Source of the DNA: an uncultured Bacilli bacterium
GTDB lineage: Bacteria; Bacillota_I; Bacilli_A; RF39; UBA660
Length of the DNA stretch: 5,997 bases
Direction: 5' to 3'
Assembly: GCA_949113215.1 (NCBI GenBank)
Contig: CARZYU010000043.1
Coordinates: forward strand, 3,257-9,253
In this document: positions 1-5,492 of the stretch, piece after piece
Layout of the letters: each line of letters starts with the position of its first letter
How positions within the stretch are numbered: the stretch's first letter is position 1
The notes under the pieces: model-generated
The model's input: only the letters and a program-made list of their open reading frames with translations
Told to the model about the DNA's origin: nothing
The model's database searches: none
Translations under genes and position numbers: made by a program

Positions 1-478
1 GAACTTCTATTTTACTATCAGCAACTTTTTTTGCTTCTCTTTTCGCAAGCATGACTAAATCTCGATCCATATGTTTTTTATAATCACTTACATCAATTGA
101 AAATAGAATATTTTCCCCTATTTCGTTGCGGACTGCTTGTCTTATTACAGTAGTCAAAGCATCGATCGTACGACCATTTCTTCCAATTAAGATTCCATTG
201 TTATCTCCATATAAATCATAAATTACATTGCCATCTCTATGTTTCACTTCGATATTAGTTTGAATTCCTATATTGGAAGTAATTTGTTGAATTAATGACT
301 TTATGTAAGATTCCACTTCTCGTTTTTCAATGACTTCAATTTCAATTTTCTTTGAAAATAATCCACTTTTCACTTCTTTTTCTTTTATTATTAGATTTTC
401 TTTTTGTTCTCTTAAATCAGTAATCGCTAATTCAATGGCTTCTTCTAACGTTTTTCCACTATAGTAATGTTTATCCAT
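1..478 (-). CDS. khpB: Jag/KhpB RNA-binding protein (Jag_N-KH-R3H), 3' end outside the window
   Basis: The first 159 residues of a Jag (KhpB/EloR) family protein, truncated by the left window edge. The N-terminal segment (about residues 5-50, YYSGKTLEEAIELAI then GLFSKKIEIEV) matches the Jag_N domain. A KH domain follows, with its GxxG loop visible as IGRNGRTIDAL at about 98-108. The start of the R3H domain is seen at about 138-159 (DRDLVMLAKREAKKVADSK), and its R-x3-H signature lies beyond the edge. In other Firmicutes this cytoplasmic protein binds RNA together with KhpA and affects cell elongation and division. That role is family knowledge and is not visible here. The ATG at 478 overlaps the last 8 bases of yidC. 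A purine-rich GGGGGAG site lies inside the yidC 3' end, about 11 bases upstream, so translation is probably coupled to yidC. The older name is jag. Confidence 0.93.
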   Translation of the reverse strand, partial: MDKHYYSGKTLEEAIELAITDLREQKENLIIKEKEVKSGLFSKKIEIEVIEKREVESYIKSLIQQITSNIGIQTNIEVKHRDGNVIYDLYGDNNGILIGRNGRTIDALTTVIRQAVRNEIGENILFSIDVSDYKKHMDRDLVMLAKREAKKVADSKIEV

Positions 479-1412
479 GGCGTTTCTTTCTCCCCCTTTT
501 AACAAAAATATTTTGAATTACAGTGAAGATATTAATCACTACCCAATACATTCCAAGTGCTGAGGGCATTGCTAATCCAGTCATAATAATTAAAACACTC
601 ATAATCATTGGCATATATTTCATTCCAGGAGTTCCATTCGCGCTCGTTGTATCCGACATGGTAAATTTAAAAGAAAAGTACGTTGTTAAAGCGATAAATA
701 ATGCTAATATTCCATAAGCCCACCATATATTTGTACCAAATCCTACCATTGGGGTAGTTCCCAATTGTAGTCCTAAAAAGTTTTCTTCAAAAATAGCTGG
801 TAAACGATTCACGGCTTCTAAAAAGATAAATAATAATGGTAATTGAATGAAAGAGAACAAACAACCTGAAAAAGGACTAATATTATATTTTTTATATAAC
901 ATTGTCATTTCTTGACTTTTTCTCATCATAGATTCTTGATCTGTTTTATTAGCATATTTCTTTTCAATCTTAGCTAACTCTGGTTGTGCTTCCTTCATTA
1001 ACTCAGATGTCATAGCGGTTTTCTTTGTAAATGGCAATAAAATCAAGCGAATTGCCAAAGCAACTAAAATGAGAGATAATCCATAATTTCCAACGTATTT
1101 TCCTAACCAAAGAATGATAAAAGCCATTGGTTTGACTAAAAAAGAAGTCCAAATACCTTCGTAACCACCTGAAGTTATTTTAAATTCCTGACAAGTTGGA
1201 AGTTCATCAACATTTACTTTATTTTCTTTGTATTTTTTTATTGTTGCTTCTGAAGTAGGACGACATAAAATATTTTTCGTTAAATTTTGCCCTGTTTCTG
1301 GGTTTTGTACTGGTTTTTTCTTGGCATCGGTTAAGGTTGTTGTGCACCCTGTTGTCAAAAGTACAAGTACTAAAATGATTGCAATCTTAAAGCGATTATT
1401 TTTCTGTTTCAT
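471..1412 (-). CDS. yidC: YidC/Oxa1/SpoIIIJ family membrane protein insertase, lipoprotein type
   Basis: A 313-residue YidC homologue that inserts membrane proteins alone or with SecYEG. The N-terminus has basic residues, a hydrophobic stretch and a lipobox (L19-T-T-G-C23), so it should be lipid-modified at C23, as are Gram-positive YidC proteins. Membrane segments are visible at about 90-105, 110-129, 182-202, 228-248 and 267-300. The first-core-helix arginine (R122 in ALAIRLILLPF) corresponds to the conserved groove arginine needed by SpoIIIJ. A charged cytoplasmic helical hairpin follows (about 130-175, QPELAKIEKKY), and the C-terminus is basic (KRGRKKRHG). An external segment of about 65 residues between C23 and the first core helix carries two cysteines, C50 and C74. 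AAAGGGAG lies 6 bases before the ATG. The gene starts 16 bases after the rnpA stop and overlaps khpB by 8 bases. The family assignment is secure. Confidence 0.96.
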   Translation of the reverse strand: MKQKNNRFKIAIILVLVLLTTGCTTTLTDAKKKPVQNPETGQNLTKNILCRPTSEATIKKYKENKVNVDELPTCQEFKITSGGYEGIWTSFLVKPMAFIILWLGKYVGNYGLSLILVALAIRLILLPFTKKTAMTSELMKEAQPELAKIEKKYANKTDQESMMRKSQEMTMLYKKYNISPFSGCLFSFIQLPLLFIFLEAVNRLPAIFEENFLGLQLGTTPMVGFGTNIWWAYGILALFIALTTYFSFKFTMSDTTSANGTPGMKYMPMIMSVLIIMTGLAMPSALGMYWVVINIFTVIQNIFVKRGRKKRHG

Positions 1413-1428
1413 TTTGTTCTCCCTTTAT

Positions 1429-1755
1429 TTATTTTAGCTTTTCTAGAATCGATAGAATACTAGTTTCAAGCTCATCATAAGAACATTCCATTCCGTTCTT
1501 CCTTATTATTATAATATAATCTTTTGAATTATGATAGCCCATTTTATGTGATTGTAGAATATTGCGAATCCTTCTTTTTTGAAAATTTCTCATCACAGCA
1601 TGTCCAAATTTTGAACCAACTGAAATTCCATATCTCGAATACCCTAGATGATTATCCTTATAATAAATAACCACATTTTGATCTTTACTATAAGAACAAT
1701 TTTTTATCATTTGATTGAATTCATAACTATTTTTAATGATAAACTTCTTATTCAT
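1429..1755 (-). CDS. rnpA: Ribonuclease P protein component
   Basis: The small basic protein subunit of RNase P, which assists the RNA subunit in 5' maturation of tRNA precursors. From the chosen start it is 108 residues. Visible hallmarks are an N-terminal KNSYEFNQMIK segment, a central beta strand region (VVIYY, RYGISVGSKFGHAVMRN), the basic RNR-region helix (GHAVMRNFQKRRIRNIL) and the conserved DYIIIIRK strand near residues 79-86. I prefer the ATG at 1755, because its product MNKKFIIKNSYEF aligns best with the start of B. subtilis RnpA. The in-frame ATG at 1767 would add four residues (MNEI), but its AAAAGG ribosome binding site abuts the start codon. The motif usually reads GNAVxRNRxKR. 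Here the N is H and the second R of RNR is F. The gene lies downstream of rpmH across a terminator-like hairpin, as is usual for this operon. Confidence 0.95.
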   Translation of the reverse strand: MNKKFIIKNSYEFNQMIKNCSYSKDQNVVIYYKDNHLGYSRYGISVGSKFGHAVMRNFQKRRIRNILQSHKMGYHNSKDYIIIIRKNGMECSYDELETSILSILEKLK

Positions 1756-1780
1756 AATCTCATTCATCCTTTTAAAAATG

Positions 1781-1803
1781 AAAAATCCACTGATAACAGT
1801 GGA
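1781..1803 (-). terminator. Hairpin with T-tract between rpmH and rnpA (terminator or attenuator)
   Basis: Read on the minus strand, a perfect 7-bp stem TCCACTG / CAGTGGA (1797-1803 with 1786-1792) with the 4-base loop TTAT is followed at once by TTTTT (1785-1781). It lies three bases past the rpmH stop and before the rnpA start. Since rnpA has no other visible promoter, partial read-through is the likely design. It would give more rpmH than rnpA-yidC-khpB transcript, matching the high demand for ribosomal protein. Confidence 0.75.
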
Positions 1804-1805
1804 AA

Positions 1806-1928
1806 CTATTTAGAAAGGACTTTACGACCTTTCCTACGACGCTTGTTTAAAACATTTGACTTCATTCGTGCAAAAAAACCATGTTTCTTTGCCTTTTTAC
1901 GATTATTTGGTTGATACGTTCTTTTCAT
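1806..1928 (-). CDS. rpmH: 50S ribosomal protein L34 (bL34), shortened
   Basis: A 40-residue, extremely basic protein starting [18 protein letters not shown] and ending [11 protein letters not shown], which is unmistakably L34 of the large ribosomal subunit. The open frame extends 20 codons upstream, but the ATG at 1928 gives the canonical MKRT start. It has a strong ribosome binding site (GGGAGGTGG) with 8 bases between GGAGG and the ATG. The protein is about four residues shorter than the usual 44. The segment that normally reads RM-x-T-K-N-G-R-x-V-L is reduced to RMKSNVL, so the KNGR part is missing while both ends are intact. It is the first gene of the leftward operon, immediately next to oriC, behind a near-consensus promoter. 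Confidence 0.96.
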   Translation of the reverse strand: MKRTYQPNNRKKAKKHGFFARMKSNVLNKRRRKGRKVLSK

Positions 1929-1958
1929 AATTTCCACCTCCCGACATAAATCTCCATT

Positions 1959-1988
1959 ATTATAATAGTATTTTCTTTCTTTTGTCAA
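1959..1988 (-). promoter_or_regulatory. Sigma-A promoter of rpmH operon
   Basis: On the minus strand a perfect -35 box TTGACA (1988-1983) and a perfect -10 box TATAAT (1964-1959) are separated by 18 bases. Initiation is expected near 1952, giving a 5' leader of about 25 bases that contains the GGGAGGTGG ribosome binding site of rpmH. Both hexamers match consensus, so this should be a very strong housekeeping promoter. Confidence 0.85.
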
Positions 1989-2076
1989 TCAAATTACTTA
2001 AAAACTATGCATTAATTTTAAAAATATCCACAATAATCACACCCTGTGTAAAAATAGTTTTCACTATGTGAATTAC

Positions 2077-2098
2077 TTTTCCACAATTTTGTGGAAAA
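2077..2098. repeat. 22-bp palindrome of two opposed DnaA boxes
   Basis: Arms TTTTCCACAA (2077-2086) and TTGTGGAAAA (2089-2098) are perfect inverted copies around a central TT. Each arm contains one DnaA box (TTTTCCACA), in opposite orientations. It could bind two DnaA molecules facing each other, or form a cruciform. It is part of the oriC box cluster. Confidence 0.85.
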
Positions 2099-2183
2099 TC
2101 TCCTAATATCAAATTCTACTTCATTCTAGATTGTGTATAACTTTGTGGATTATTTGTGGATAAATTTTTTTTCAATTTTTTCC

Positions 2184-2212
2184 TTCCTTTTTCCACATAA
2201 TTAAGTTAGAAT
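2184..2212 (+). promoter_or_regulatory. Possible dnaA promoter, weak match
   Basis: TAGAAT (2207-2212) matches the -10 consensus at five of six positions. The hexamer 17 bases upstream (2184-2189, TTCCTT) is a poor -35 box. The DnaA box at 2189-2197 falls between the two elements, which would fit repression of dnaA by its own product as known in other Bacilli. No better sigma-A candidate was seen before dnaA. Confidence 0.35.
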
Positions 2213-2240
2213 GAAATTGGTTGAAGGAATTTTTTCAGTG

Positions 2241-2256
2241 GGGAGGTGGTTATTTG
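2241..2256 (+). promoter_or_regulatory. Ribosome binding site that fixes the TTG start of dnaA
   Basis: GGGAGGTGG (2241-2249) is a long Shine-Dalgarno match with GGAGG ending 7 bases before the TTG at 2254. No in-frame ATG exists near here. The ATG at 2258 is in another frame and stops after nine codons. An upstream in-frame TTG at 2221 has no suitable ribosome binding site and would place this site inside the gene. Confidence 0.85.
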
Positions 2257-3633
2257 AATGTCACCGTTTTATGGAACAAATTTTTAGCTCTCATGAAAGA
2301 AGAATTAAATTCTGTTTCTTATGAGGCTTGGTTTCAAGAAACAGAACTCTATGAGCTAAAAGAAGGAAAAGCTTCTATTATTGTTCCTATGTCGATCCAC
2401 AAAAAACATTTAAAAGAAAATTATAATGATTTAATCATTGATAGTTTAAATAAAATAACGGGTACTAATTTTGAAATTGAATTTCTTTTAAAACAAGAAA
2501 TAGAAGAAAAAAGAAATGAATTACAAATAGATCAAACAAGAGAAGATGCTAGTAAAGTAGGGGTACCACACTATGATTATTCCAAAACAAACTTAAACCC
2601 AAATTATACCTTTGATAGTTTCATTGTAGGAAACAGTAATAAGTTTGCTCATGCTGCTGCTTTATCCGTAGCAGAAAGTCCTGGTAAAATGTATAATCCT
2701 TTGTTTATCTATGGAAATAGTGGATTAGGAAAGACCCATTTGATGCACGCAATTGGTAATTTTATTCATGAAAATTCCAACAAAAAAATTCTTTATGTTA
2801 CCAGTGATCAATTTATTCAAGATTTTATTGGAATTAATAAAAAAGATGACAATGGAACGAATTTCAATTACGTAGAATTTTTTAAAAACAAATATCGAAA
2901 TGTCGATGTACTAATTATCGACGATATCCAATTTTTAGGAGGAGCAACTCAAACACAACAGGAGTTTTTCCATACATTTAATACTCTTTATAGTGATAGT
3001 AAACAAATTATTATCTCTTCCGATCGCTCGCCAGACGATTTAAAACTATTAGAAGATAGACTTAGAACAAGATTTTGTTGGGGATTAACTGTAGATATTT
3101 ACCCGCCTGATTTTGAACTTAGAATAGCAATATTAAAGAAAAAAATCATTGCTGGAGCCTTTGAAAAGGAAATCCCAGAAGATGTAATTGAATACATTGC
3201 TTCTAATATGGGAAGCGATGTAAGACAATTAGAAGGAGCAATTACGAGGTTAGTAGCTTATTCTACGATTATGGGAGGAGCTACCATTACAGTTGATTTG
3301 GCAATTGAAGCACTGAAAGATTACATAAATAAAGGGATCAGTGATCGAAATGACATTCATCGAATTCAAAAAGTGGTTTCGGAATATTTTCAAATCACTG
3401 TAGAAGATATCAGATCAAAAAAAAGAAGTTCCAATATTGCTTTTCCAAGACAAATTGCAATGTATCTCTGTAGAAACTTAACCAATGAATCCTTTCCGAA
3501 GATAGGAACGGAATTTGGTGGAAAAGATCATTCTACCGTTATGCATTCCGTTGAAAAAATTGAAAAAGAAATCATAAATAATAAAGAATTAGATCATATC
3601 ATTGAGAAATTAAAAAAAGATATTAAAATATAA
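2254..3633 (+). CDS. dnaA: Chromosomal replication initiator protein DnaA
   Basis: A 459-residue DnaA, full length for the family, beginning at TTG (product MNVTVLWNKFLALMKEELNSVSYEAW). Domain I is at about 1-80, with the typical LW...F-W helices, followed by a short linker (about 81-110). Domain III is an AAA+ ATPase with Walker A GNSGLGKT (154-161), Walker B LIIDDIQFLGG (220-230), sensor 1 IISSDRSPDDL (253-263), the arginine-finger region LEDRLRTRF (267-275) and sensor 2 VRQLEGAITRL (323-333). Domain IV carries the DNA-binding helix-turn-helix with the DnaA signature GGKDHSTVMHSVEKI (422-436), in which K replaces the usual R of GGRDHTTV. All ATPase motifs are intact, so it should be functional. 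It binds the boxes on both sides of its own gene and opens the origin. It is followed by dnaN after a 142-base spacer, probably in one operon. Confidence 0.97.
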   Translation: MNVTVLWNKFLALMKEELNSVSYEAWFQETELYELKEGKASIIVPMSIHKKHLKENYNDLIIDSLNKITGTNFEIEFLLKQEIEEKRNELQIDQTREDASKVGVPHYDYSKTNLNPNYTFDSFIVGNSNKFAHAAALSVAESPGKMYNPLFIYGNSGLGKTHLMHAIGNFIHENSNKKILYVTSDQFIQDFIGINKKDDNGTNFNYVEFFKNKYRNVDVLIIDDIQFLGGATQTQQEFFHTFNTLYSDSKQIIISSDRSPDDLKLLEDRLRTRFCWGLTVDIYPPDFELRIAILKKKIIAGAFEKEIPEDVIEYIASNMGSDVRQLEGAITRLVAYSTIMGGATITVDLAIEALKDYINKGISDRNDIHRIQKVVSEYFQITVEDIRSKKRSSNIAFPRQIAMYLCRNLTNESFPKIGTEFGGKDHSTVMHSVEKIEKEIINNKELDHIIEKLKKDIKI

Positions 3634-3775
3634 AGTTGTGGAGAAAAAATAATTATAAACAATATTTTCCCCAGAGAAAATGATTATTTTTATAATAAAA
3701 TAAAGGAGAATTTATAGTTTTCAACAATTTCCACAGTAATAATAATAAAAGTCTTTAAGAAAGAAGGAATAAATT
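3634..3775. other. oriC: Second part of oriC: dnaA-dnaN spacer with DnaA boxes and candidate unwinding element
   Basis: DnaA-box-like sites are seen at 3637-3645 (minus, TTCTCCACA), 3718-3726 (plus, TTTTCAACA, two mismatches) and 3727-3735 (plus, ATTTCCACA), the last two directly in tandem. One base after the final box comes the repeat TAATAATAATAA (3737-3748). A box followed by trinucleotide repeats in this position resembles the box plus DnaA-trio unwinding element described between dnaA and dnaN in B. subtilis. Two small inverted repeats lie upstream: ATTTTC/GAAAAT (3664-3681) and the A/T-only TTATTTT/AAAATAA (3684-3703). The latter has TATAAT in its loop but no -35 partner. Except for a ribosome binding site (GAAGGA, 3763-3768) for dnaN, nothing coding is visible. 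Confidence 0.65.
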
Positions 3776-4900
3776 ATGAAATTAACAATTAAAAAGGATG
3801 TTTTACTAGAAGCTTTAAATAAAGTTTCCAAGGCCATTTCTACTAAGAATTTAATTCCTGTACTATCAGGAATCAGATTTGATTTAAAAAAGAAAAAATT
3901 AACGCTTACGGCATCAGATAATGATATTACAATTCAAACTTATATTTTAAATGAAGAAGATAATATGAATATAGAAGAAGAGGGTAGTATTATTATTCAA
4001 GGAAAATACATTCTAGATATTGTTCGTAAGTTACCAGATGAATTCATTCATATTGAAGTAATTGATGAATTGAAAATTTTAATTTATACAGAAAATAGTG
4101 AATTTAATCTAAATGGTATTAGTGAGAAGGAATATCCAAATATTGATTTAACGGAAAATAAAGAGTTTATTACTATAGATAATAAAACTTTAAAAGATAT
4201 TGTATTTCAAACAGCTTTTGCTTCTTCTCAGGATGAATCAAAACCAGTTCTTACAGGAATTAATTTTAAAATTGTGGGAAACATTTTAGAATGTAATTCT
4301 ACAGATTCTTATCGATTAGCCCGTAAAATTGTAACTTTGGATAAAGAAAGTACTGAAAATTATAATATTGTAATTCCTAGTAAAAATATCGTTGAATTCT
4401 GCCGTATTTTGGGAGAAGGAGAAGAACCAGTAGAACTTCATATTTTTAGTAACAAAATTTTATTAAAATATCACAATTTATTGTTTCAATCTCGCTTGAT
4501 CAATGGGGCTTATCCAAATACTTCAAATTTATTACCTACAGATTCTTTCTTAGTTGTTTCTACTACAATCGAAGAATTATATCAGGTGATTGATCGTGCT
4601 AGTATTTTAACGAGTGATAAAGATAAAAATATTGTTACTCTAGAAACAAATGATTCCACTTTAACATTACGAAGTTCTTCTCTAGAAATTGGTAGGGTAG
4701 AAGAGAAAATGAATGTTTCAAAGAATGTAGATGAAAATATTAAAATTTCTTTTAGTGCAAAATATATGATGGAAGCTTTAAAGTCTTTTCCAACCTCTAA
4801 AATTGAACTTCATTTTACTGGAGAAATTAAACCAATTGTTTTAAAAAGTCCGGAAGATGAATCACTTACTCAGTTAGTTTTACCAATTCGTACTTATTAA
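3776..4900 (+). CDS. dnaN: DNA polymerase III beta subunit (sliding clamp)
   Basis: A 374-residue beta clamp, normal length for the family. It forms a ring dimer that tethers DNA polymerase III to DNA and is a docking site for repair and regulatory proteins. The N-terminus MKLTIKKDVLLEALNKVSKAISTKNLIPVLSGI and the C-terminus ending LPIRTY are family hallmarks. The three repeated clamp domains fall at about 1-125, 126-245 and 246-374. The motif ASSQDESKPVLTGINFK marks the start of domain 2, and TDSYRLARK and NGAYPNTSNLLPT are conserved core segments. The hydrophobic partner-binding pocket lies at the domain 2-3 junction and C-terminus. The ATG at 3776 has GAAGGA 7 bases upstream. A strong terminator follows 13 bases after the stop, closing the dnaA-dnaN unit. 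Nothing unusual was seen. Confidence 0.97.
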   Translation: MKLTIKKDVLLEALNKVSKAISTKNLIPVLSGIRFDLKKKKLTLTASDNDITIQTYILNEEDNMNIEEEGSIIIQGKYILDIVRKLPDEFIHIEVIDELKILIYTENSEFNLNGISEKEYPNIDLTENKEFITIDNKTLKDIVFQTAFASSQDESKPVLTGINFKIVGNILECNSTDSYRLARKIVTLDKESTENYNIVIPSKNIVEFCRILGEGEEPVELHIFSNKILLKYHNLLFQSRLINGAYPNTSNLLPTDSFLVVSTTIEELYQVIDRASILTSDKDKNIVTLETNDSTLTLRSSSLEIGRVEEKMNVSKNVDENIKISFSAKYMMEALKSFPTSKIELHFTGEIKPIVLKSPEDESLTQLVLPIRTY

Positions 4901-4913
4901 AAGTAGAAAGAAT

Positions 4914-4942
4914 AGTGAAAAAGTCGCTTTTTCACTTTTTTT
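4914..4942 (+). terminator. Strong intrinsic terminator after dnaN
   Basis: A perfect 10-bp stem AGTGAAAAAG / CTTTTTCACT (4914-4923 with 4927-4936) has a 3-base loop TCG and runs into seven T residues (4936-4942). It separates dnaN transcription from the comK-family gene, which therefore needs its own promoter. Confidence 0.93.
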
Positions 4943-4980
4943 GTGGAAAAAATGATTTTATGGACAAAATTCTATCTTTT
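4942..4980. promoter_or_regulatory. Candidate ComK AT-boxes overlapping a DnaA-box-like site upstream of comK
   Basis: AAAA-AATGA-TTTT at 4947-4959 is an exact match to the ComK AT-box AAAA-N5-TTTT known from B. subtilis. A second, looser copy, AAAA-N7-TTTT, lies at 4966-4980, or AAAA-N5-TCTT at 4966-4978. The two copies are centred about 20 bp apart, close to two helical turns. On the minus strand TTTTCCACA (4942-4950) matches a DnaA box and overlaps the first AT-box. Chance matches are a real concern in DNA this AT-rich. No convincing sigma-A hexamer pair was found between here and the gene. The best -10-like sequence is TAGAGT (4998-5003), which is weak and would suit an activator-dependent promoter. 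Confidence 0.4.
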
Positions 4981-5010
4981 TCGACTTAAAAGTAGGGTAG
5001 AGTATGGGCT

Positions 5011-5033
5011 TGAAAACCGAAAAATGGTTTTCA
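5011..5033 (+). promoter_or_regulatory. Hairpin / inverted repeat directly before comK ribosome binding site
   Basis: A perfect 8-bp inverted repeat TGAAAACC (5011-5018) / GGTTTTCA (5026-5033) surrounds a 7-base loop. It ends one base before the AAAGGGGA ribosome binding site (5035-5042) of comK. It has no T-tract, so it is not a terminator. It could be an mRNA structure influencing translation or stability, or a DNA operator (AAAACC-N7-GGTTTT). Confidence 0.6.
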
Positions 5034-5047
5034 GAAAGGGGATTCGT

Positions 5048-5491
5048 ATGAAAAAATATGAATTAAATGAAGGAACGATGGCAATTTTGCCAGAAGAAGG
5101 GAAAAAGACGAAAGTGTATGAAGATACTACAATATTTCAAGTAGATAAGCCTCCTTATGAAGTTATGGAAGATAGTTGTGAATATTTTGGAAGTACTTAT
5201 TTAGGAAGACAAACAGGATCTCAGAATATGTTAGGAAATGGTTATAAAGTGCCTATTATTGTGGAAGAGAGTAAGGGAATGATATTTTTTCCTACTATTT
5301 CTCCATTAAATGAAGAATGTTGGTGGCTTTCTCTCAACCATATTGAACAAATTGAACGTGATGGAGATAATACTAAAGTACTTTTTGATTCTGGATTAGA
5401 ATTAATTATTCCTATTTCTTATCGTTCCCTTCAAAATCAGCTTTTACGAGCTACACGATTGCAAAGTATCTTAAATAAAAGATTAAATCGT
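5048..5491 (+). CDS. comK: ComK-family competence transcription factor, short form (stop codon 5492-5494)
   Basis: A 148-residue protein matching B. subtilis ComK by recalled sequence. YELNEGTMAILPEE (4-17) corresponds to YEVNGATIAVLPEE, DSCEYFGSTYLGRQTGS (42-58) to DRSCRFFGSSYAGRKAGT, and PIIVEESKGMIFFPTISPLNEECWWLSLNHI (69-99) to the PIMV...LFPTLSS...CGWIS segment. IPISYRSLQNQLLRA (121-135) corresponds to LPISYNSFENQVYRT. ComK is the DNA-binding master activator of competence genes in Bacillus and activates its own gene. The frame is open back to 4943, but that would start in the terminator. The ATG at 5048 has AAAGGGG ending 6 bases upstream. B. subtilis ComK is 192 residues, and this copy stops right after the conserved core, so the C-terminal tail is absent. 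It sits between dnaN and recF, where yaaA/rlbA is usual. Whether it regulates competence here cannot be told from the sequence. Confidence 0.85.
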
Positions 5492-5492
5492 T

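Larger units (their letters stand above)
1990..2220. other. oriC: oriC, main DnaA-box cluster (rpmH-dnaA spacer)
   Basis: A non-coding spacer rich in sites matching TTWTNCACA or one step away. Plus-strand boxes: 2024-2032 (ATATCCACA), 2077-2085 (TTTTCCACA) and 2189-2197 (TTTTCCACA). Minus-strand boxes: 2045-2053 (TTTTACACA), 2067-2075 (TAATTCACA), 2090-2098 (TTTTCCACA), 2132-2140 (TTATACACA), 2144-2152 (TAATCCACA) and 2155-2163 (TTATCCACA, perfect consensus). The last three start 12 and 11 bases apart, about one helical turn each. A very T-rich stretch follows at 2164-2192. The position between rpmH and dnaA, with genes diverging on both sides, is the standard Firmicutes origin. These sites should load DnaA for initiation and may also repress dnaA. 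Confidence 0.92.

Noticed and set aside
523..717. Plus-strand open frame of 64 codons
   Set aside because: It lies wholly antisense within yidC, with no ribosome binding site or recognisable protein features.
1228..1437. Plus-strand open frame of 69 codons
   Set aside because: Antisense shadow of the yidC N-terminus. Its hydrophobic look comes from the reverse complement of the signal peptide coding region.
1648..1914. Plus-strand open frame of 88 codons
   Set aside because: Runs antisense through rnpA, the terminator hairpin and rpmH, all clearly coding or structured on the minus strand.
1929..1988. 20-codon upstream extension of rpmH
   Set aside because: It overlaps the -10 and -35 boxes, and L34 universally starts MKRT at the internal ATG.
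3055..3090. DnaA RFCWGL instead of RFEWGL after the arginine-finger region
   Set aside because: This position varies among DnaA proteins (for example G in E. coli), so it is not noteworthy.
3684..3708. Possible promoter (TATAAT) and ribosome binding site (AAAGGAG) in the dnaA-dnaN spacer
   Set aside because: No -35 partner is visible, the TATAAT is the loop of an A/T-only inverted repeat, and no start codon follows AAAGGAG at a workable distance.
4943..5047. N-terminal extension of the comK frame
   Set aside because: It would start at GTG in the terminator T-tract without a ribosome binding site. Similarity to ComK begins only after the ATG at 5048.
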